NCBI RefSeq assembly: GCF_003287275.1
Contig: NZ_QEVW01000022.1
Span: 1 to 64,000, forward strand
Source of the DNA: Paenibacillus taichungensis
GTDB taxonomy: Bacteria > Bacillota > Bacilli > Paenibacillales > Paenibacillaceae
Length of the DNA: 64,000 nucleotides
Direction of reading: 5' to 3'
Part shown: piece after piece, positions 62,067 through 64,000 of the stretch
Layout of the letters: each line of letters starts with the position of its first letter
Position numbering within the stretch: the stretch's first letter is position 1
Program-made: the position numbers and the translations under genes
Notes under the pieces: generated by a model
Told to the model about the DNA's origin: nothing
The model's database searches: none
The model's input: the letters and a program-made list of their open reading frames with translations, nothing else

Positions 62067-62742
62067 AACCGTATTCCCCTCTCATCTGATCCCGTACAAT
62101 CTGTCCACGTTCAATCGCAATAACCCGTTTACGCATCGTATTGACGATATCCTTGTTGTGAGTCGCCATAACAATGGTGGTTCCGCGAAAATTAATTTCA
62201 TCCAGCAGCTGCATAATGCCCCATGACGTCTCGGGATCAAGGTTTCCCGTAGGCTCGTCCGCGATAATAACAGACGGATTGTTCACGATCGCACGTGCGA
62301 TGGCAATACGCTGCTGTTCCCCACCCGACAACTGTGAAGGTTCACGGTTAGCCTTACTGCGCAATCCCACCAGATCAAGCACTTCCATCACTCGTTTCTT
62401 GATGTGGCGCTTCGGTGCTTCAATAACTTCCATGGCAAATGCCACGTTCTCAAATGCCGTCATGCGTGGCAGCAACCTGAAATCCTGGAACACAACGCCG
62501 ATATTCCGGCGTACGTAAGGAATTTTGCGTGGCTTTAACTTTCCGATATTAAATCCGTTAATGGATATTTGTCCTTTGGTCGGAACTTCTTCCCTGTACA
62601 TCAATTTCATAAATGTCGATTTGCCTGCGCCGGACGGACCGACGATATAGACAAATTCATTGCGGTCGATCTTCACCGACACCCCTTGTAATGCGTGGGT
62701 ACCATTGGCGTAGGTCTTCCACACGTCCTGCATTTCTATCAC
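62056..62742 (-). CDS. ftsE: Cell division ATP-binding protein FtsE
   Basis: 228 residues from a GTG with GGAAG 7 bases upstream, giving the same length as I recall for Bacillus FtsE and the usual start (M)IEMQDVWKTYANG. The frame is open 12 codons further to an ATG with no good site. Walker A GPSGAGKST, signature LSGGEQQR, Walker B VIIADEPTGNLDP, switch ATHNKDIV. It pairs with FtsX and begins the division/cell-wall block. Confidence 0.95.
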   Translation of the reverse strand: MIEMQDVWKTYANGTHALQGVSVKIDRNEFVYIVGPSGAGKSTFMKLMYREEVPTKGQISINGFNIGKLKPRKIPYVRRNIGVVFQDFRLLPRMTAFENVAFAMEVIEAPKRHIKKRVMEVLDLVGLRSKANREPSQLSGGEQQRIAIARAIVNNPSVIIADEPTGNLDPETSWGIMQLLDEINFRGTTIVMATHNKDIVNTMRKRVIAIERGQIVRDQMRGEYGYEF

Positions 62743-62884
62743 ATCATCACTTCCCGTTGCATAGTTAGCCATTATCATTTCGACACAATCCCGGCATTTC
62801 CTTTAAAAAGACCTGAATTTCATCAGGGAAAATCCATTTCACCCCTTTTTCGATGGTGAAGCATGGATTCATATGAATTTTATT

Positions 62885-62900
62885 GTAACAAATTTGTTAC
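62885..62900. promoter_or_regulatory. Perfect 16-bp palindrome between ftsE and the VanW gene
   Basis: GTAACAAATTTGTTAC lies in the divergent intergenic region, about 95 bp before the VanW-family ATG. It could be an operator for either promoter. No matching regulator is encoded in the window. Confidence 0.4.
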
Positions 62901-62994
62901 CTATTGAGTACCCGAAAGTTTTCCATCATTGGATCATATATATGGAAAGTGTTACGAAATGCGGAACAACAGAAGTACAAAGGAGCGTTCGGAT

Positions 62995-64000
62995 ATGAAA
63001 AAAATACATTTGATGGTCATTGCACTGTTCTCCATCCTATTAATCGGTTCCGCGTCCTATGGATTGCTGTATATGTACGTGAACCAACCCGCCCTACCCG
63101 AAGGTGTACGTGTTGGGGAGTGGTCGGTTGAGGGCGTGAATCGCAAGGAAGTTCTACCGGCACTGGATGAACGATTAAAACAAATGGAAGCGTGGCCGAT
63201 CACCCTGGAGGTTGAAGATCCTGCACCAAAAACGATGATGTTCACGGCCGCCCAGACAGGCGCCAGCTACAGTGCTGACGACTTCCGGACAGCTGTGCAG
63301 CAACTGGATGAAGGCAATCTGTGGGAGCGCGCTTACGCCCGATATCATTTCATCAAGGAGTGGTCCCTGAAGCTAACGTATAATTCAAAATCACTGAGAG
63401 AGCAGCTTACCCCTGCCTGGGAAAAGGAAACCTTCGGTACACCCGCGAACGCTGTTCGCCGCATTACCGCAAGTGACAAGGTCCAGTACATCCCTGAAAA
63501 AGGCGTCCGCCGGATCGCTTGGGATGAACTCGCGAGCCTGATGCAAGCTAAACTGCACCGGGATTTCGCTCCACTGGACCATGATACGAAGCCAAACCCG
63601 CTGTTGATTCAGCTGCCGTTGTATACGCTGCAACCCGAAGTGACTCTCGATTCGCTGCGCCAAGAGGGAATTGATCGGAAGATCATTCAGTTCTCCACTA
63701 GCCTCGGAAACAGCAGCGCAGGCCGGATACATAACGTCAGCGCAGCAGCACAAGCCGTTAACGGCATGATTTTGCCTCCAAATGGTACTTTTGATTATGA
63801 GAAGGTCATTAGGAAGGCCGAGGAGCACTATGGTTTCCGGGAAGCCCCGGTCATCGTGAATGGGCAGCTAACCCCTGGCATTGGAGGCGGCATCTGCCAG
63901 GTATCAAGCACAGTCTATAACGCAGCCTTGTTGACCGGACTGGATATTGTAGAACGCCGTAACCATTCCCTGCCCGTCAAATATTTGCCAAAGGGACTGG
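62995..64000 (+). CDS. VanW-family protein (partial, runs off the window)
   Basis: At least 335 residues. The ATG follows AAGGAGCGTTCGGAT. N-terminal hydrophobic anchor (IHLMVIALFSILLIGSASYG), a YoaR/PG-binding-like extracellular domain (EGVRVGEWSVEGVNRKEVL, about 37-55), a second such repeat, then the VanW domain: FSTSLGNSSAGRIHNV, ILPPNGTFDYE, GGGICQVSSTVYNAAL with its conserved cysteine, and RRNHSLPVKY where the window ends. The family is of unknown function; it is named for a glycopeptide resistance gene but is widespread and probably works on the cell wall. It is divergent from ftsE. Confidence 0.88.
   Translation, partial: MKKIHLMVIALFSILLIGSASYGLLYMYVNQPALPEGVRVGEWSVEGVNRKEVLPALDERLKQMEAWPITLEVEDPAPKTMMFTAAQTGASYSADDFRTAVQQLDEGNLWERAYARYHFIKEWSLKLTYNSKSLREQLTPAWEKETFGTPANAVRRITASDKVQYIPEKGVRRIAWDELASLMQAKLHRDFAPLDHDTKPNPLLIQLPLYTLQPEVTLDSLRQEGIDRKIIQFSTSLGNSSAGRIHNVSAAAQAVNGMILPPNGTFDYEKVIRKAEEHYGFREAPVIVNGQLTPGIGGGICQVSSTVYNAALLTGLDIVERRNHSLPVKYLPKGL

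Noticed and set aside
62995..64000. Vancomycin resistance cluster
   Set aside because: Only a VanW-family gene is seen, without vanH, vanA or vanX; the family is common outside resistance clusters.

Overview
The window looks like about 64 kb of a low-to-mid-GC Gram-positive chromosome, most probably Paenibacillus or a close relative. Support for this: a pcrB-pcrA-ligA operon, rrn promoters of TTGACA/TATAAT type, strong AGGAGG ribosome binding sites with many TTG and GTG starts, a MinJ/CtpB/FtsEX division block as in Bacillus, copper-amine-oxidase-like 'stalk' domains, and an S-layer-glycan type sugar cluster. The genus is inferred from gene content; no database was searched.

Layout. 1-330: the 5' tip of a 16S rRNA gene on the minus strand with its leader and two tandem promoters. 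643-1995: a membrane cytochrome-b-like/molybdopterin oxidoreductase fusion. 2148-7773 (minus): pcrB, pcrA and ligA behind a clear promoter, with two copies of a long palindromic intergenic repeat inside the operon. 8055-8930: an exported glycerophosphodiesterase-family protein.

9115-32640 is a large sugar-polymer region. A normal-GC minus-strand operon (rfbB, rfbD, two family-2 glycosyltransferases, a polyprenyl-phosphate hexose-1-phosphate transferase) lies next to a strikingly AT-rich 14-kb minus-strand operon. The AT-rich operon carries rfbA, rfbC, a second rfbD, a sugar aminotransferase, a GNAT acetyltransferase, a glycosyltransferase, Wzm and Wzt, an epimerase, a giant two-domain glycosyltransferase, a methyltransferase with a coiled coil, an unknown anchored protein and a second rfbB. 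Divergent from it is an O-antigen-ligase/oligosaccharyltransferase-like membrane protein with a C-terminal repeat region, and galU follows. Together these could make nucleotide sugars (dTDP-rhamnose and probably a dTDP-acetamido sugar), build a lipid-linked glycan, cap it, export it through Wzm/Wzt and transfer it to an acceptor. This is the gene content of known S-layer glycoprotein (slg) loci. No S-layer protein gene is present here.

32713-46383 (minus): a SWIM/SNF2 helicase, a U32-family protein (RlhA/YdcP-like), a stalk-domain exported protein, an HtrA-like protease, a small two-helix membrane protein and uvrA. 46384-47182 between uvrA and uvrB holds hairpins and a 69-bp tandem repeat in five copies. 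47183-49174 is uvrB. 49344-50967 (plus) is a MotA/MotB-type stator pair. 51157-56659 is an ABC-2 exporter divergent from a NarL-type two-component system, the layout of Lnr-type antibiotic resistance modules. 56712-62742 (minus) is a division/cell-wall block: ftsE, ftsX, an EnvC-like M23 peptidase, ctpB and a minJ-like gene. The window ends inside a divergent VanW-family gene.

The main items for a second look are the three-copy long palindromic repeat family, the methyltransferase/coiled-coil protein as a possible chain terminator beside a short Wzt, the internal twin-arginine motif in the molybdo-enzyme, the minisatellite between uvrB and uvrA, and the palindromes in the ABC/two-component promoter region.
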